Origin: Ramlibacter paludis
GTDB lineage: Bacteria; Pseudomonadota; Gammaproteobacteria; Burkholderiales; Burkholderiaceae_C
Reading direction: 5' to 3'
Assembly: GCF_022012305.1 (NCBI RefSeq)
Contig: NZ_JAKLTM010000001.1
Coordinates: forward strand, 620,001-684,000
Length of the DNA stretch: 64,000 nt
A program made the translations under genes and the position numbers. A model generated the notes under the pieces. The model saw only the letters and a list, made by a program, of their open reading frames with translations. It searched no databases and had not been told where the DNA came from. Below are positions 53,969 to 63,936 of this stretch, piece by piece (positions within the stretch are counted from its first letter, which is position 1; each line of letters opens with the position of its first letter).

Positions 53969-54850
53969 TTAGTCAGCGCGTTCCTGATCGTTGAAGCCCA
54001 GAGCGATACGAGTGTTCCAGCGGAAGTCGAACTCGTTGCAGTAACGCTGGAGGTGCTTCTCGCTCACGCTGTGGAACGTGCCGACGAGGCCACGCTTCAA
54101 GAGTGAGAACGAGGCTTCAACCGTGTTGCTCGACACGTTGCCGCGCACGTACTCACCCTTGTTGTGGTTCACGTACTGGTGCGAGGCGAACTCCTTGCCG
54201 ATGGCGCGGTAGTACTTCGCAGAGTCCGTCATCAGGTGGGCTTCGGGCGAGACCTGCGACTTGAGAACAGCCTTGAGGGTCTGGCCGTTCACGTTGGGGA
54301 TGTGGAAGGAGCGCTTCTCGCCGTTACGCTCAACGAGCGACACGATCATCATCCTGTGGCGGAAGCCGCCCTTCGGCGTGCGGATCTTCTTGTCGTCCTT
54401 GTCGGTGGCAGTGCCCCAATAGGTTTCATCGGCTTCAACGATGCCACCGTTGCTGCCCATCAAGCCGCCGCCTTCGGTGGTCATGGCGGCGCGAATGCGG
54501 TGGGCCATGAACCAGGCCGTCTTATAGGTGACGCCCAGCATGCGTTCCAGTTGCTTGGCGCTGATGCCCTTCTTGCTGGCGCACATCAGATGCACGGCTT
54601 GCAGCCAGACGTTCAGCGCGATCTTGGAGCGTTCAAAGACAGTGCCCACGGTGACGGTGAACTGCTCGTAGCAGTCGGAGCACTTGAAGAGGCCCGGACG
54701 GTAAGCCTTACCCTTGAGGGTCAGATGCTTGCCGCTGACAGAACCGCAGTGCGGGCAAACCGGGCCACTCGGCCAGCGCAGAGCCTCCAAGTACTCGCGG
54801 GCCTTGTCGGCGTCTTGGAACTGCGGCTGGTTGAGGATTGCTTCGGCCAT
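53969..54850 (-). CDS. IS1595-family (ISXO2-like) transposase
   Basis: 293 residues. N-terminal zinc ribbon (CPHCGSVSG..., then FKCSDCYEQFTVTVGTVFERSKI) and a helix-turn-helix-like part (SAKQLERMLGVTYKTAWFMAHRIR), followed by the ISXO2-type DDE domain: VEADETYWG (first Asp-Glu), LMTDSAKYYRAIGKEF (second Asp), HVNHNKGEYVRGNVSSNTVEASFSLLKRG (Asn replaces Glu in part of the family, His/Glu region present). The start at 54850 lies 7 bp after a consensus-like promoter in the right repeat. The frame looks intact, so the element may be active. Confidence 0.95.
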   Translation of the reverse strand: MAEAILNQPQFQDADKAREYLEALRWPSGPVCPHCGSVSGKHLTLKGKAYRPGLFKCSDCYEQFTVTVGTVFERSKIALNVWLQAVHLMCASKKGISAKQLERMLGVTYKTAWFMAHRIRAAMTTEGGGLMGSNGGIVEADETYWGTATDKDDKKIRTPKGGFRHRMMIVSLVERNGEKRSFHIPNVNGQTLKAVLKSQVSPEAHLMTDSAKYYRAIGKEFASHQYVNHNKGEYVRGNVSSNTVEASFSLLKRGLVGTFHSVSEKHLQRYCNEFDFRWNTRIALGFNDQERAD

Positions 54851-54856
54851 GACTCC

Positions 54857-54884
54857 ATTATGGACAGACCTTAGGGTTTGTCAA
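54857..54884 (-). promoter_or_regulatory. Transposase promoter in the right terminal repeat
   Basis: On the minus strand TTGACA (54879-54884) is followed after 16 bp by CATAAT (54857-54862). The transcript would begin close to the ATG at 54850, so the message may be leaderless. Confidence 0.6.
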
Positions 54885-54897
54885 GTACATACTATCC
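54872..54897 (-). repeat. Right terminal inverted repeat, 26 bp
   Basis: Exact reverse complement of 52295-52320; carries the -35 box of the transposase promoter. Confidence 0.93.
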
Positions 54898-54905
54898 ACA
54901 TTCAT
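54898..54905. repeat. Right target-site duplication (8 bp)
   Basis: ACATTCAT, identical to 52287-52294. The LysR start codon at 54908 follows two bases later. Confidence 0.9.
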
Positions 54906-54907
54906 GT

Positions 54908-55873
54908 ATGGCCCGGACCTCTCCCCCTCTCACCGATGCCGCCTTGCTGATGCGGCTGCGTACCCGCCAGTTGCTGCTGCTGGAAGCCCTGGGCCGCGAG
55001 CACAACCTGGGACGCGCCGCCGCCGCGCTGGGCATGAGCCAGCCGGCGGCCACCAAGCTGCTGCAGCAGGCCGAGGAGGCGACCGGCGTCGCGCTGTTCA
55101 CCCGGCAGGCGCGCGGCATGGAGGCCACGCCCAGCGGCGAAGTGCTGATCCGCTATGCGCGGCAGGCGCTGGTCGACTTCGGCTTCGCGCGCGAGCAGAT
55201 GGCGGCGCTGCGCTCCGGCCTGCGCGGCCGGCTGCGCCTGGGCAGCGTGCCAGGCGCGTTGCCGGAGCTGCTGGCGCCGGCGCTCGCCAGCTACAAGAAG
55301 CGCCATCCCAAGGTGGCGGTGTCAGTGCTGGTAGACACGAGCGACGTGATGCTGGCGCAGCTGCAGCGCGGCGAGGTCGACGTGGTGCTGGGGCGGCTGG
55401 CCGAAGGCCACTACGAGGACGAACTGGAAAGCCGGCCGCTGCTGGCCGAACCGCAGGTGGCCGTGGTGCGCAAGGGCCATCCGCTGCTGGAGATCGCCGC
55501 GCCCAAGCTGGAAGACCTGGTGCGCTGGCCCTGGATCCTGCAGCCCCCCGGGTCGCCGCAGCGCACGCGCTTCGAAGGGGCACTGCGCGAGGCGGGCCTG
55601 CACGTGCGGCTGGACATCACCGAGACCTCGTCGACCGTGGCGACCACGGCGCTACTCGAGGCGACGGAGATGGCGGCCATCATGCCGGCGTCGCTGGCGG
55701 CGCACTATGCGCGGCTGGGGATCCTGCAGGTGGTGGCCATCGCCCTGCCGCTGCGGGTGCCGCCGGTGCACCTCATCACGCGGCGGCACCGCGAGCTGTC
55801 GCCGGCGGCGGCGGGGTTCGTGGAAGGTCTGGTGAGCCGCGGATCGCCTGAAGGCTCACCACGGCCTACGTGA
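54908..55873 (+). CDS. LysR-family transcriptional regulator, promoter split by IS1595 element
   Basis: 321 residues from the ATG at 54908. [61 protein letters not shown], then the effector domain ([32 protein letters not shown]). It would regulate the receptor-pdxA operon on the other side of the insertion. The mobile element now lies 2 bp before its ATG, so its native promoter and leader are on the far side; expression must come from the element or be lost. A second start at 54950 exists but would remove residues before the helix-turn-helix. It overlaps the dctA end by 8 bp. Confidence 0.92.
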   Translation: MARTSPPLTDAALLMRLRTRQLLLLEALGREHNLGRAAAALGMSQPAATKLLQQAEEATGVALFTRQARGMEATPSGEVLIRYARQALVDFGFAREQMAALRSGLRGRLRLGSVPGALPELLAPALASYKKRHPKVAVSVLVDTSDVMLAQLQRGEVDVVLGRLAEGHYEDELESRPLLAEPQVAVVRKGHPLLEIAAPKLEDLVRWPWILQPPGSPQRTRFEGALREAGLHVRLDITETSSTVATTALLEATEMAAIMPASLAAHYARLGILQVVAIALPLRVPPVHLITRRHRELSPAAAGFVEGLVSRGSPEGSPRPT

Positions 55874-57221
55874 CTTCCGGCGGGACGTGCATCCGCTCCA
55901 CCTTCGCCTCGTGCAAGGCTTCGGGCTCGCCGGTTTCCTCCCAGTCCTGCCCGTCGAGCCGCGCCTTCAGCTGCGCGACGTCGAGGTCGTTGGTCCACTT
56001 CGCCACCACCAGCGTGGCCACCGCATTGCCGACGAGATTCGTCAGGGCGCGCGCTTCCGACATGAAGCGGTCGATGCCCAGGATGAGCGCGAGGCCGGCC
56101 ACCGGCACGTGACCGACGGCGGACAAGGTGGCGGCCAGGACGATGAAGCCGCTGCCGGTCACGCCGGCCGCGCCTTTCGACGTGAGCAGCAGCACGCCGA
56201 GGAGCGTCACCTCCTGCATCAGCGTCATCTGCGTGTTGGTGGCCTGCGCGATGAACACCGCCGCCATGGTCAGGTAGATGCTGGTGCCATCGAGGTTGAA
56301 CGAATAGCCGGTCGGGATCACCAGGCCCACGGTGGTCTTGCGCGCGCCCAGGTTCTCCATCTTCTCCATCATCCGCGGCAGCACCGACTCGGACGACGAG
56401 GTGCCCAGCACGATCAGCAGTTCCTCCTTGATGTACTTGATCAGCTTCCAGACCGAGAAGCCGTGCACCTTCGCGATGGTGCCCAGCACCACGAAGACGA
56501 AGATCAGGCAGGTAGCGTAGAAGGTCGCCATCAGCGCGCCCAGCTGCCACAGCGAGGCGATGCCGTACTTGCCGATGGTGAAGGCCATGGCGCCGAAAGC
56601 GCCGATCGGCGCCAGCTTCATGATGAAGCCGACCATCGTGAACAGCACGTGCGAGCTCTTCTCGATCCAGTCGAACACCAGCGTGCCGCGCCCGCCGAAG
56701 CGGTGCAGCGCGAACCCGAACAGCACCGCGATCAGCAGCACCTGCAGGATCTCGCCCTTGGCGAAGGCGTCCACCAGCGTGTTCGGAATGACGTTGAGCA
56801 GGAAGTCGGTGGTCGTCCCGAGCTTGCCGGGTTCGGTGTAGGCCGAGAGGGCCTTGGTGTCCAGCGTGGCCGGATCCACGTTCATGCCCGCGCCGGGCTT
56901 CACCAGGTTCACCAGCACCAGGCCGACCACCAGCGCAATCGAGCTCACGACCTCGAAGTAGAGGAGGGCCAGGCCGCCGGTCTTGCCCACCTTCTTCATG
57001 TCTTCCATGCCGGCGATGCCGACCACGACCGTGCAAAAGATGATGGGCGCGATCATCATCTTGATCAGCTTGATGAAGCCGTCGCCCAGCGGCTTCATCT
57101 TCGTGCCCAGCTCGGGCATGAAGTGACCGAGGAGGACACCGATGACGACCGCCGCCAGCACCTGGGCGTAGAGCGACCGGTAGAGCGGGCGGCGCCGCGG
57201 CGTCGTTGTTGTAGCTGTCAT
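55866..57221 (-). CDS. dctA: C4-dicarboxylate/H+ or Na+ symporter DctA
   Basis: 451 residues, membrane. Motifs: [19 protein letters not shown] at the start, [29 protein letters not shown], the serine-rich [19 protein letters not shown], and [25 protein letters not shown], all typical of the dicarboxylate/amino acid:cation symporter family. Substrates are succinate, fumarate and malate. Starts at the ATG at 57221. It is convergent with the LysR gene (8-bp overlap at 55866-55873). No DctB/DctD regulators are nearby. Confidence 0.95.
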   Translation of the reverse strand: MTATTTTPRRRPLYRSLYAQVLAAVVIGVLLGHFMPELGTKMKPLGDGFIKLIKMMIAPIIFCTVVVGIAGMEDMKKVGKTGGLALLYFEVVSSIALVVGLVLVNLVKPGAGMNVDPATLDTKALSAYTEPGKLGTTTDFLLNVIPNTLVDAFAKGEILQVLLIAVLFGFALHRFGGRGTLVFDWIEKSSHVLFTMVGFIMKLAPIGAFGAMAFTIGKYGIASLWQLGALMATFYATCLIFVFVVLGTIAKVHGFSVWKLIKYIKEELLIVLGTSSSESVLPRMMEKMENLGARKTTVGLVIPTGYSFNLDGTSIYLTMAAVFIAQATNTQMTLMQEVTLLGVLLLTSKGAAGVTGSGFIVLAATLSAVGHVPVAGLALILGIDRFMSEARALTNLVGNAVATLVVAKWTNDLDVAQLKARLDGQDWEETGEPEALHEAKVERMHVPPEVT

Positions 57222-57253
57222 GACGGCCTCCGGAGGAGACCGCCATTCTGTGC

Positions 57254-57865
57254 CTAGACGGCCCGTCCGGGGCGGGTGCGGCCCAGCGGGCCGGCGCCGT
57301 GGCGGTGCCGCGTGAGCAGGTGCACGCCCGACAGCACGGCGCTGCCGGCCGACAGCAGCGCGCCGGCGCTGAAGGAGCGGGCCATGCTGCTGGCGTATTC
57401 CGGGGTGCGGCGGCCGGCCAGTTCGAAGCGGCGGCGCGTCATGCGCGAGCCCAGCTCGGCCAGCTGCTCGGGGATGAGGCGCTCGGCGGCGGGCAGCAAC
57501 TGGGTTTCCTCGTCGGCCACGTGGTGCATCACGTGCCGCATGAGCGAGAAGAAGGTGTCGTCGAAGGCCGGGTCTTCCACGGCCATGGCACGCAGGCGGG
57601 AGATCAGGCCGCGCATCTCGTCGTGCTCGGGCGTGCTCTTGCGCAGCACCTCGTCGTCCGCCACCAGGCGCAGCGCGGGGTAGAAGATCTCCTCTTCCAG
57701 CTGCGTGTGGATCTCGATCGCCAGGCAGACCTTGTCGGCCAGTCCCTTCTTCAGCCGCGGCGAAGAGCCCACTTCGTACTGGTGGAAGGCGCTCAGGACC
57801 TGCGTGTGGTCCAGGCGGATCAGGTTGGTGATGCTGGGCGACAGCTGGGCGAGAAGGGACGACAT
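57254..57865 (-). CDS. Hemerythrin-like HHE-domain protein
   Basis: 203 residues from the ATG at 57865. The HHE pattern is visible: [63 protein letters not shown], which gives the His/Glu set for a di-iron centre. The last 60 residues include a hydrophobic segment ([15 protein letters not shown]) and a basic tail. Such proteins bind oxygen or iron or respond to nitric oxide; the role is unknown. It precedes dctA on the same strand by 32 bp and is divergent from urtA. Confidence 0.87.
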   Translation of the reverse strand: MSSLLAQLSPSITNLIRLDHTQVLSAFHQYEVGSSPRLKKGLADKVCLAIEIHTQLEEEIFYPALRLVADDEVLRKSTPEHDEMRGLISRLRAMAVEDPAFDDTFFSLMRHVMHHVADEETQLLPAAERLIPEQLAELGSRMTRRRFELAGRRTPEYASSMARSFSAGALLSAGSAVLSGVHLLTRHRHGAGPLGRTRPGRAV

Positions 57866-58029
57866 GGGAGCGATTGAGCCGCGCGGCCGGGGTGCCGCGT
57901 GTCGGACGGCGGCGCATCCGCTGCCGGGCGTTCGCCGTCGCTCCATGCCGGAGCCGTACGCCATGTGCCGTACATACCGCCGCGCTTGCCATCCCTAGAG
58001 TGGACCTGTCATTTCAGGAGCAACCCAGC

Positions 58030-59304
58030 ATGCAACGTCGTTTCACCCTCCAGGCCCTCACGGCCGCCGTCGCCCTGGCCGCCGCCGGCCTGCCGGCCTT
58101 TGCCGCCGAAGGCACCATCAAGGTCGGCATCCTCCACAGCCTGTCCGGCACCATGGCCATCTCGGAAACCGTGCTCAAGGACACGGCGCTGATGGCCATC
58201 GAGGAAATCAACGCCAAGGGCGGCGTCCTCGGCAAGAAGCTGGAGCCCGTGGTCGTCGACCCGGCTTCCAACTGGCCGCTGTTCGCCGAGAAGACCAAGC
58301 AACTGCTGACCCAGGACAAGGTCGCCGTCATCTTCGGCTGCTGGACGTCGGTCAGCCGCAAGTCGGTGCTGCCGGTGGTCGAGGAGCTGAACGGCCTGCT
58401 GTTCTACCCGGTGCAGTACGAGGGCGAGGAGCTGTCCAAGAACGTGTTCTACACGGGCGCGGCGCCCAACCAGCAGGCCATCCCGGCCGTCGAATACCTG
58501 ATGTCCAAGGACGGCGGCGGCGCCAAGCGCTTCGTGCTGCTGGGCACCGACTACGTCTACCCGCGCACCACCAACAAGATCCTGCGCGCCTTCCTCAAGT
58601 CCAAGGGCATCGCCGACGCGGACATCATGGAGGAATACACCCCCTTCGGCCACAGCGACTACCAGACCATCATCGCCAAGGTGAAGAAGTTCTCCAGCGA
58701 AGGCAAGAAGACGGCGGTGATCTCCACGATCAACGGCGACTCCAACGTGCCCTTCTACAAGGAGCTGGGCAACGCCGGCCTGAAGGCCAAGGACGTCCCG
58801 GTCGTCGCCTTCTCGGTGGGCGAGGAAGAACTGCGCGGCGTCGACACCAAGCCGCTGGTGGGCCACCTGGCCGCCTGGAACTACTTCATGTCGGTGAAGA
58901 ACCCGACCAACAGCGAGTTCACCAAGAAGTGGGGCGCCTACGCCAAGACCAAGTCCATCGCCGGCCACAAGGACAAGCCGCTGACCAACGACCCGATGGA
59001 AGCCACCTACATCGGCGTGCACATGTGGGCCCAGGCCGTCGAGAAGGCCAAGTCCACCGATACCGACAAGGTGATCGCAGCGATGGCCGGCCAGACCTTC
59101 AAGGCGCCCAGCGGCTTCACGGCCACCATGGACATGAAGAACCACCACCTGCACAAGCCGGTGTTCATCGGCGAAGTGAAGTCCGACGGCCAGTTCAACG
59201 TGGTGTGGAAGACGCCCGGCCCGGTGAAGGCCAAGCCCTGGTCGCCCTTCATCGACGGCAACGACAAGAAGAAGGACGAGCCGGACGGCAAGAGCAAGAC
59301 GTAA
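58030..59304 (+). CDS. urtA: Urea ABC transporter, substrate-binding protein
   Basis: 424 residues. Periplasmic, Sec signal (FTLQALTAAVALAAAGLPAFAA). The mature part follows the UrtA pattern: IKVGILHSLSGTMAISE, LFAEKTKQLLTQDKVAVIFGCWTSVSRKSVLPVVEE, LLFYPVQYEGEE, FVLLGTDYVYPRTTNKI and AWNYF. The ATG at 58030 has CAGGAG 8 bases before it. First gene of urtABCDE. The ligand is urea or a short-chain amide. A palindromic repeat separates it from urtB. Confidence 0.96.
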   Translation: MQRRFTLQALTAAVALAAAGLPAFAAEGTIKVGILHSLSGTMAISETVLKDTALMAIEEINAKGGVLGKKLEPVVVDPASNWPLFAEKTKQLLTQDKVAVIFGCWTSVSRKSVLPVVEELNGLLFYPVQYEGEELSKNVFYTGAAPNQQAIPAVEYLMSKDGGGAKRFVLLGTDYVYPRTTNKILRAFLKSKGIADADIMEEYTPFGHSDYQTIIAKVKKFSSEGKKTAVISTINGDSNVPFYKELGNAGLKAKDVPVVAFSVGEEELRGVDTKPLVGHLAAWNYFMSVKNPTNSEFTKKWGAYAKTKSIAGHKDKPLTNDPMEATYIGVHMWAQAVEKAKSTDTDKVIAAMAGQTFKAPSGFTATMDMKNHHLHKPVFIGEVKSDGQFNVVWKTPGPVKAKPWSPFIDGNDKKKDEPDGKSKT

Positions 59305-59324
59305 GAAGTCCACTCCACAACGCC

Positions 59325-59395
59325 ATGTCATTGCGGGCCCGACCCGCAATCCATCTCCCGGAGATGGATCCCGGCTCGAGGCCGGGATGACATGG
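59325..59395. repeat. Composite palindromic repeat (family 1) between urtA and urtB
   Basis: Two hairpins facing each other, ATGTCATTGCGGGCCCGACC plus CGCAATCCATC (59325-59355) and GAGATGGATCCCGGCTCGAG plus GCCGGGATGACATGG (59361-59395), joined by TCCCG. It lies within the urt operon and may protect the urtA message or dampen read-through. Confidence 0.7.
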
Positions 59396-59407
59396 GCTAG
59401 GGTTCCC

Positions 59408-60973
59408 ATGCTCCATCGACTTCTCCTCCTGCTGGCGCTGTTCGCCGGCAGCGCCCACGCCCTCACGAACGACGAGGCGGCGGCCCTTGCCATCGGCGAG
59501 ACCGACACGCGCGTCGAAGCGCTGAACAAGGCCGTGGGCAACGCCGACGACAAGACGGCGGCCTTCCTGCAGGCGCTGTCCGATGACGCGGTGAAGACCG
59601 CCGGCGGCAAGGTCTTCGTGGTGCGCGACGACAAGGCCAGCGATCCCGTCACGGGCGCCGCGGTGCAAGTGCCCGCCGACGCCGAAGACGTGGTCAACAA
59701 CAATCGCATGCGCGGCGAGCTCGACTCCGCCCTCGCTGCGCTCAAGCTCTTCTCCCGCGACGCGAAGCTGCGCAGCGCCGCCATCGCCGAACTGCAGAAG
59801 GATCCCGACGAATCCAAGCTGCCGCTCATCGAGAAAGCCTGGGCGGCCGAACAGGATGCCGCCATCAAGGAGCAGCTGGGCCTCATCCGCGCCCAGGCCT
59901 TGCTCACCAGCAGCGACAAGGCGCGCCGGCTGGAAGCGGCGCAGATGCTGGCCGGCAGCAGGAGTTCTTCCACCCGCAGCCTGCTGCTGCAACGGCTGAA
60001 GGAGGAACAGGACGCCGACGTCAAGTTCGCCCTGCAAGGATCGCTGCGCGCGGTGGAAGGCTCGCTCGCCTGGAGCGAACGCGCCGCCGCCGTCTTCTCG
60101 GGCATCAGCCTCGGCTCCATCCTGCTGCTGGTGGCGCTGGGCCTGGCCATCACCTACGGGCTGATGGGCGTGATCAACATGGCGCACGGCGAGCTGATGA
60201 TGATCGGCGCGTACGCGACCTTCGTCGTGCAGGGCCTGTTTCGCAAGTACCTGCCCGGCGCCTTCGACTGGTACCTGGTCGCCGCGCTGCCGGCGGCCTT
60301 CCTCGCCTCCGCGCTGATGGGCGCGATCCTGGAACGCGGCGTGATCCGCTTCCTGTACGGGCGCCCGCTGGAAACGCTGCTGGCCACCTGGGGCATCAGC
60401 CTCATGTTGATGCAGCTGGTGCGCAGCGTCTTCGGCGCGCAGAACGTCGGCGTCGAGAATCCCAGCTGGATGAGCGGCGGGCTGGTGATGGGCAACCTGC
60501 AGCTGCCCTGGAACCGCATCGTCATCGTCGGTTTCGCCTTCGCCGTGCTGGGCGGCATGGCGCTGCTGATCGCGCGCACGCGGCTCGGCCTGTTCGTGCG
60601 CGGCGTCACGCAGAACCGGCCGATCGCGTCCTGCATGGGCGTGAACACGGCGCGTGTCGATACCTATGCCTTCGCGCTGGGCTCCGGCATCGCGGGGCTG
60701 GCGGGCTGCGCATTGAGCCAGGTCGGCAACGTCGGTCCGGACCTCGGGCAGGCCTACATCGTCGATGCGTTCATGGTCGTGGTGCTGGGCGGCGTGGGGC
60801 AGCTCGCGGGTACCGTCTATGCGGCGCTCGGCCTGGGCATCCTGAACAAGTTCATCGAAGGCTGGGCCGGCGCGGTGCTGGCCAAGATCGCGGTGCTGGT
60901 GATCATCGTGGTGTTCATCCAGAAACGGCCGCAGGGGCTGTTCGCGGTCAAGGGACGGAGTGCGGAGGCATGA
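59408..60973 (+). CDS. urtB: Urea ABC transporter, permease UrtB
   Basis: 521 residues. Signal peptide (LHRLLLLLALFAGSAHA) and a long periplasmic N-terminal part (about 20-230) that UrtB proteins carry, then the permease domain: SGISLGSILLLVALGLAITYGLMGVINMAHGELMMIGAYATFVVQ, GAILERGVIRFLYGRPLETLLATWGISLMLMQLVR and C-terminal FIEGWAGAVLAKIAVLVIIVVFIQKRPQGLF. The ATG at 59408 is chosen; one 7 codons upstream is inside the repeat. It overlaps urtC by 4 bp. Confidence 0.95.
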   Translation: MLHRLLLLLALFAGSAHALTNDEAAALAIGETDTRVEALNKAVGNADDKTAAFLQALSDDAVKTAGGKVFVVRDDKASDPVTGAAVQVPADAEDVVNNNRMRGELDSALAALKLFSRDAKLRSAAIAELQKDPDESKLPLIEKAWAAEQDAAIKEQLGLIRAQALLTSSDKARRLEAAQMLAGSRSSSTRSLLLQRLKEEQDADVKFALQGSLRAVEGSLAWSERAAAVFSGISLGSILLLVALGLAITYGLMGVINMAHGELMMIGAYATFVVQGLFRKYLPGAFDWYLVAALPAAFLASALMGAILERGVIRFLYGRPLETLLATWGISLMLMQLVRSVFGAQNVGVENPSWMSGGLVMGNLQLPWNRIVIVGFAFAVLGGMALLIARTRLGLFVRGVTQNRPIASCMGVNTARVDTYAFALGSGIAGLAGCALSQVGNVGPDLGQAYIVDAFMVVVLGGVGQLAGTVYAALGLGILNKFIEGWAGAVLAKIAVLVIIVVFIQKRPQGLFAVKGRSAEA

Positions 60974-62159
60974 GCGCAGTTTTGCCACCCGAGTCGGTTT
61001 TCGAACCTGCGGCGACTAGCGCCGCCCCCACCCCTACCCTCCCTCCGAAGGCTAGGGAGGACGTCATGCGGCGCAAGCCGCTGCTGACCAAGGCCGGCTG
61101 GACGTCCTTCCTCGCGGCAGTGGTGCTGGTCTGCGCCGTCGCGCCGCTGCTGAACCTCGTGGTTCCGGCCACGAGCCCGTTCCACATGAGCGACTACGCC
61201 GTCGCCCTGGTCGGCAAGATCATGTGCTACGCCATCGCGGCGCTGGCCATGGACCTGATCTGGGGCTACACCGGCATCCTGTCGCTGGGACACGGCCTGT
61301 TCTTCGCGCTGGGCGGCTATGCGATGGGCATGTACCTGATGCGGCAGATCGGGCGCGAGGGCAACTACAAGAGCGACCTGCCGGACTTCATGGTGTTCCT
61401 GGACTGGAAGGCGCTGCCCTGGCACTGGACCTTCTCCGACAGCCTGTTCGCCACCTGCATCCTGATCGTGGCCGTGCCCGGCATCGTCGCCTTCGTCTTC
61501 GGCTACTTCGCCTTCCGCTCGCGCATCAAGGGCGTGTACTTCTCGATCATCACGCAGGCGCTCACGTACGCCGCGATGCTGCTGTTCTTCCGCAACGAGA
61601 CCGGCTTCGGCGGCAACAACGGCTTCACCGACTTCAAGCGCATCGCCGGCATCGCCATCGCCACGCCGCAGACGCGCATGACGCTGTTCGTGTTGACGGG
61701 CCTCACGCTCCTCGGCTTCTTCCTGCTGGCGCGCTTCCTCGTGGCCAGCAAGTTCGGCCGCGTGCTGCAGGCGATCCGCGACGCCGAGTCGCGCGTGATG
61801 TTCTCCGGCTACAACCCGATCGGCTTCAAGCTCGCCATCTGGACGCTGTCGGCCATCATGTGCGGCGTGGCCGGCGCGCTCTACGTGCCGCAGGTGGGCA
61901 TCATCAACCCGGGCGAGATGAGCCCGGCCAACTCGATCGAGATCGCGATCTGGGCCGCGGTCGGCGGCCGCGCCACGCTGGTCGGCCCCATCGTCGGCGC
62001 CTTCATCGTCAACGGCGCCAAGAGCTGGCTCACGGTGTTCGCGCCCGAGTTCTGGCTGTACTTCCTGGGCGCGCTCTTCATCGCCGTCACGCTGTTCCTG
62101 CCCGATGGCGTGGCCGGCCTGGCGAAGAAGCTGTGGAACAAGGCGGGGAGGACGCGCGC

Positions 62160-62163
<4 letters not shown>
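60970..62163 (+). CDS. urtC: Urea ABC transporter, permease UrtC
   Basis: 397 residues from the ATG at 60970, which overlaps the urtB TGA and follows GGAGG. A second ATG at 61066 has AGGGAGG just before it and would begin directly with RRKPLLTKAGW, the more usual UrtC start. The 32 residues between (Pro/Ala/Thr-rich) are encoded by a repeat-like GC-rich stretch. The permease part is typical: DLIWGYTGILSLGHGLFFALGGYAMGMYLM, FGYFAFRSRIKGVYFSIITQALTYAAMLLF and FVNGAKSWLTVF-type end. Its stop overlaps urtD by 4 bp. Start left open. Confidence 0.94.
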
Positions 62164-63035
<872 letters not shown>

Positions 63036-63049
63036 ACGTAGCCAAGAGG

Positions 63050-63136
63050 GTCTGGAGGCTAGAGGCTGGAGACTAGGGGAAACAGCCTGGGGCCCGACGC
63101 GCGTTCTTCCCTAGCCTCTAGCCTCCAGTCTCTAGC
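63050..63136. repeat. Mosaic inverted repeat (CTAGAGGCTGGAG type) between urtD and urtE
   Basis: Left arm 63051-63080 and right arm 63108-63135 share CTGGAGGCTAGAGGCT in inverse orientation, surrounding about 27 bp. The arms are built from short blocks (TAGAGGC, TGGAGAC, CTAGGG) repeated in varied order. Confidence 0.65.
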
Positions 63137-63140
63137 ACCT

Positions 63141-63833
63141 ATGCTCTCAATCAAGAACGTCAACCAGTACTACGGCGGCTCGCACATCCTGCGCGACGTC
63201 AGCCTCGATGCGCACCTGGGCAAGGTCACGGTGATCCTGGGGCGCAATGGCGTCGGCAAGACGACGCTGCTCAAGGCGCTGATGGGCCTGGTGCCGGTGA
63301 AGACCGGCACGGTGGAATTCGACGGCAAGGCCATCACGCATGCCACGCCTTATCAGCGCGCCCGCGCCGGCATCGGCTTCGTGCCGCAGGGGCGGGAGAT
63401 CTTCGCGCGGCTGAGCGTCGAGGAGAACCTGCGCATGGGCCTGGCCACGCAGCCGGGCAGCACGCCGATGCCGGCCGAGCTGTTCGAGCTGTTTCCGGTG
63501 CTGAAGCAGATGCTGCACCGGCGCGGCGGCGATCTCTCCGGCGGGCAGCAGCAGCAGCTGGCCATCGCCCGCGCGCTGGCTTCCAAACCCCGGTTGCTGG
63601 TGCTGGACGAGCCCACGGAGGGCATCCAGCCCAGCATCATCAAGGACATCGGCCGCGTGATCCGCATGCTGGCGGACCGCGGCGACATGGCCATCCTGCT
63701 GGTCGAGCAGTACTACGACTTCGCCCAGGAACTGGCCGACGACTACCTGGTGATGGAGCGCGGCGAGGTGATCGCGCGCGGCCGTGGCAAGGACATGGAG
63801 GCCGACGGCGTGCGGCAACTAGTAGCCATCTAG
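63141..63833 (+). CDS. urtE: Urea ABC transporter, ATP-binding protein UrtE
   Basis: 230 residues. Walker A LGRNGVGKTTLLKALMG, signature LSGGQQQQLAIARAL, Walker B LLVLDEPTEGIQPS and switch His region VEQYYDFAQ. The partner of UrtD. The ATG at 63141 follows the mosaic repeat and has no strong ribosome site. Last gene of the urt operon; an inverted repeat (63839-63858) follows its stop. Confidence 0.95.
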   Translation: MLSIKNVNQYYGGSHILRDVSLDAHLGKVTVILGRNGVGKTTLLKALMGLVPVKTGTVEFDGKAITHATPYQRARAGIGFVPQGREIFARLSVEENLRMGLATQPGSTPMPAELFELFPVLKQMLHRRGGDLSGGQQQQLAIARALASKPRLLVLDEPTEGIQPSIIKDIGRVIRMLADRGDMAILLVEQYYDFAQELADDYLVMERGEVIARGRGKDMEADGVRQLVAI

Positions 63834-63838
63834 GACAA

Positions 63839-63858
63839 CGGTAGGCACCTGCCTACCG
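63839..63858. promoter_or_regulatory. Perfect 9-bp dyad after urtE
   Basis: CGGTAGGCA-CC-TGCCTACCG, right after the urtE stop at 63833. A hairpin with only a short T-run (CCTTTG) next to it, so either a weak terminator or an operator. Confidence 0.4.
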
Positions 63859-63936
63859 CCTTTGCCGCTGCCGCCCGGCAGCCCGCGCGCACCGGATTTC
63901 TTAAGCTCTCCTGAAAGTCCACTCAGGAGAAATCAA

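Larger units (their letters stand above)
52295..54897 (-). mobile_element. IS1595-family transposon with passenger genes, 2603 bp
   Basis: Bounded by 26-bp perfect inverted repeats (52295-52320 and 54872-54897) and an 8-bp target duplication (ACATTCAT). It has one ISXO2/IS1595-type transposase gene (53969-54850) next to the right end and about 1.6 kb of passenger genes of lower GC than the flanks: three small unknown genes and a pair resembling a toxin-antitoxin module. Perfect ends and duplication indicate a recent, complete insertion. It sits between a receptor-pdxA operon and its divergent LysR regulator. Confidence 0.93.

Noticed and set aside
53660-54106. 148-codon frame on the plus strand of the transposon
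   Set aside because: It runs antisense through the antitoxin-like gene and the end of the transposase and has no recognisable pattern.
57866-58029. Sigma-54 promoter upstream of urtA
   Set aside because: No GG-N10-GC element at -24/-12 with correct spacing was found; the TTGCC there lacks its partner.
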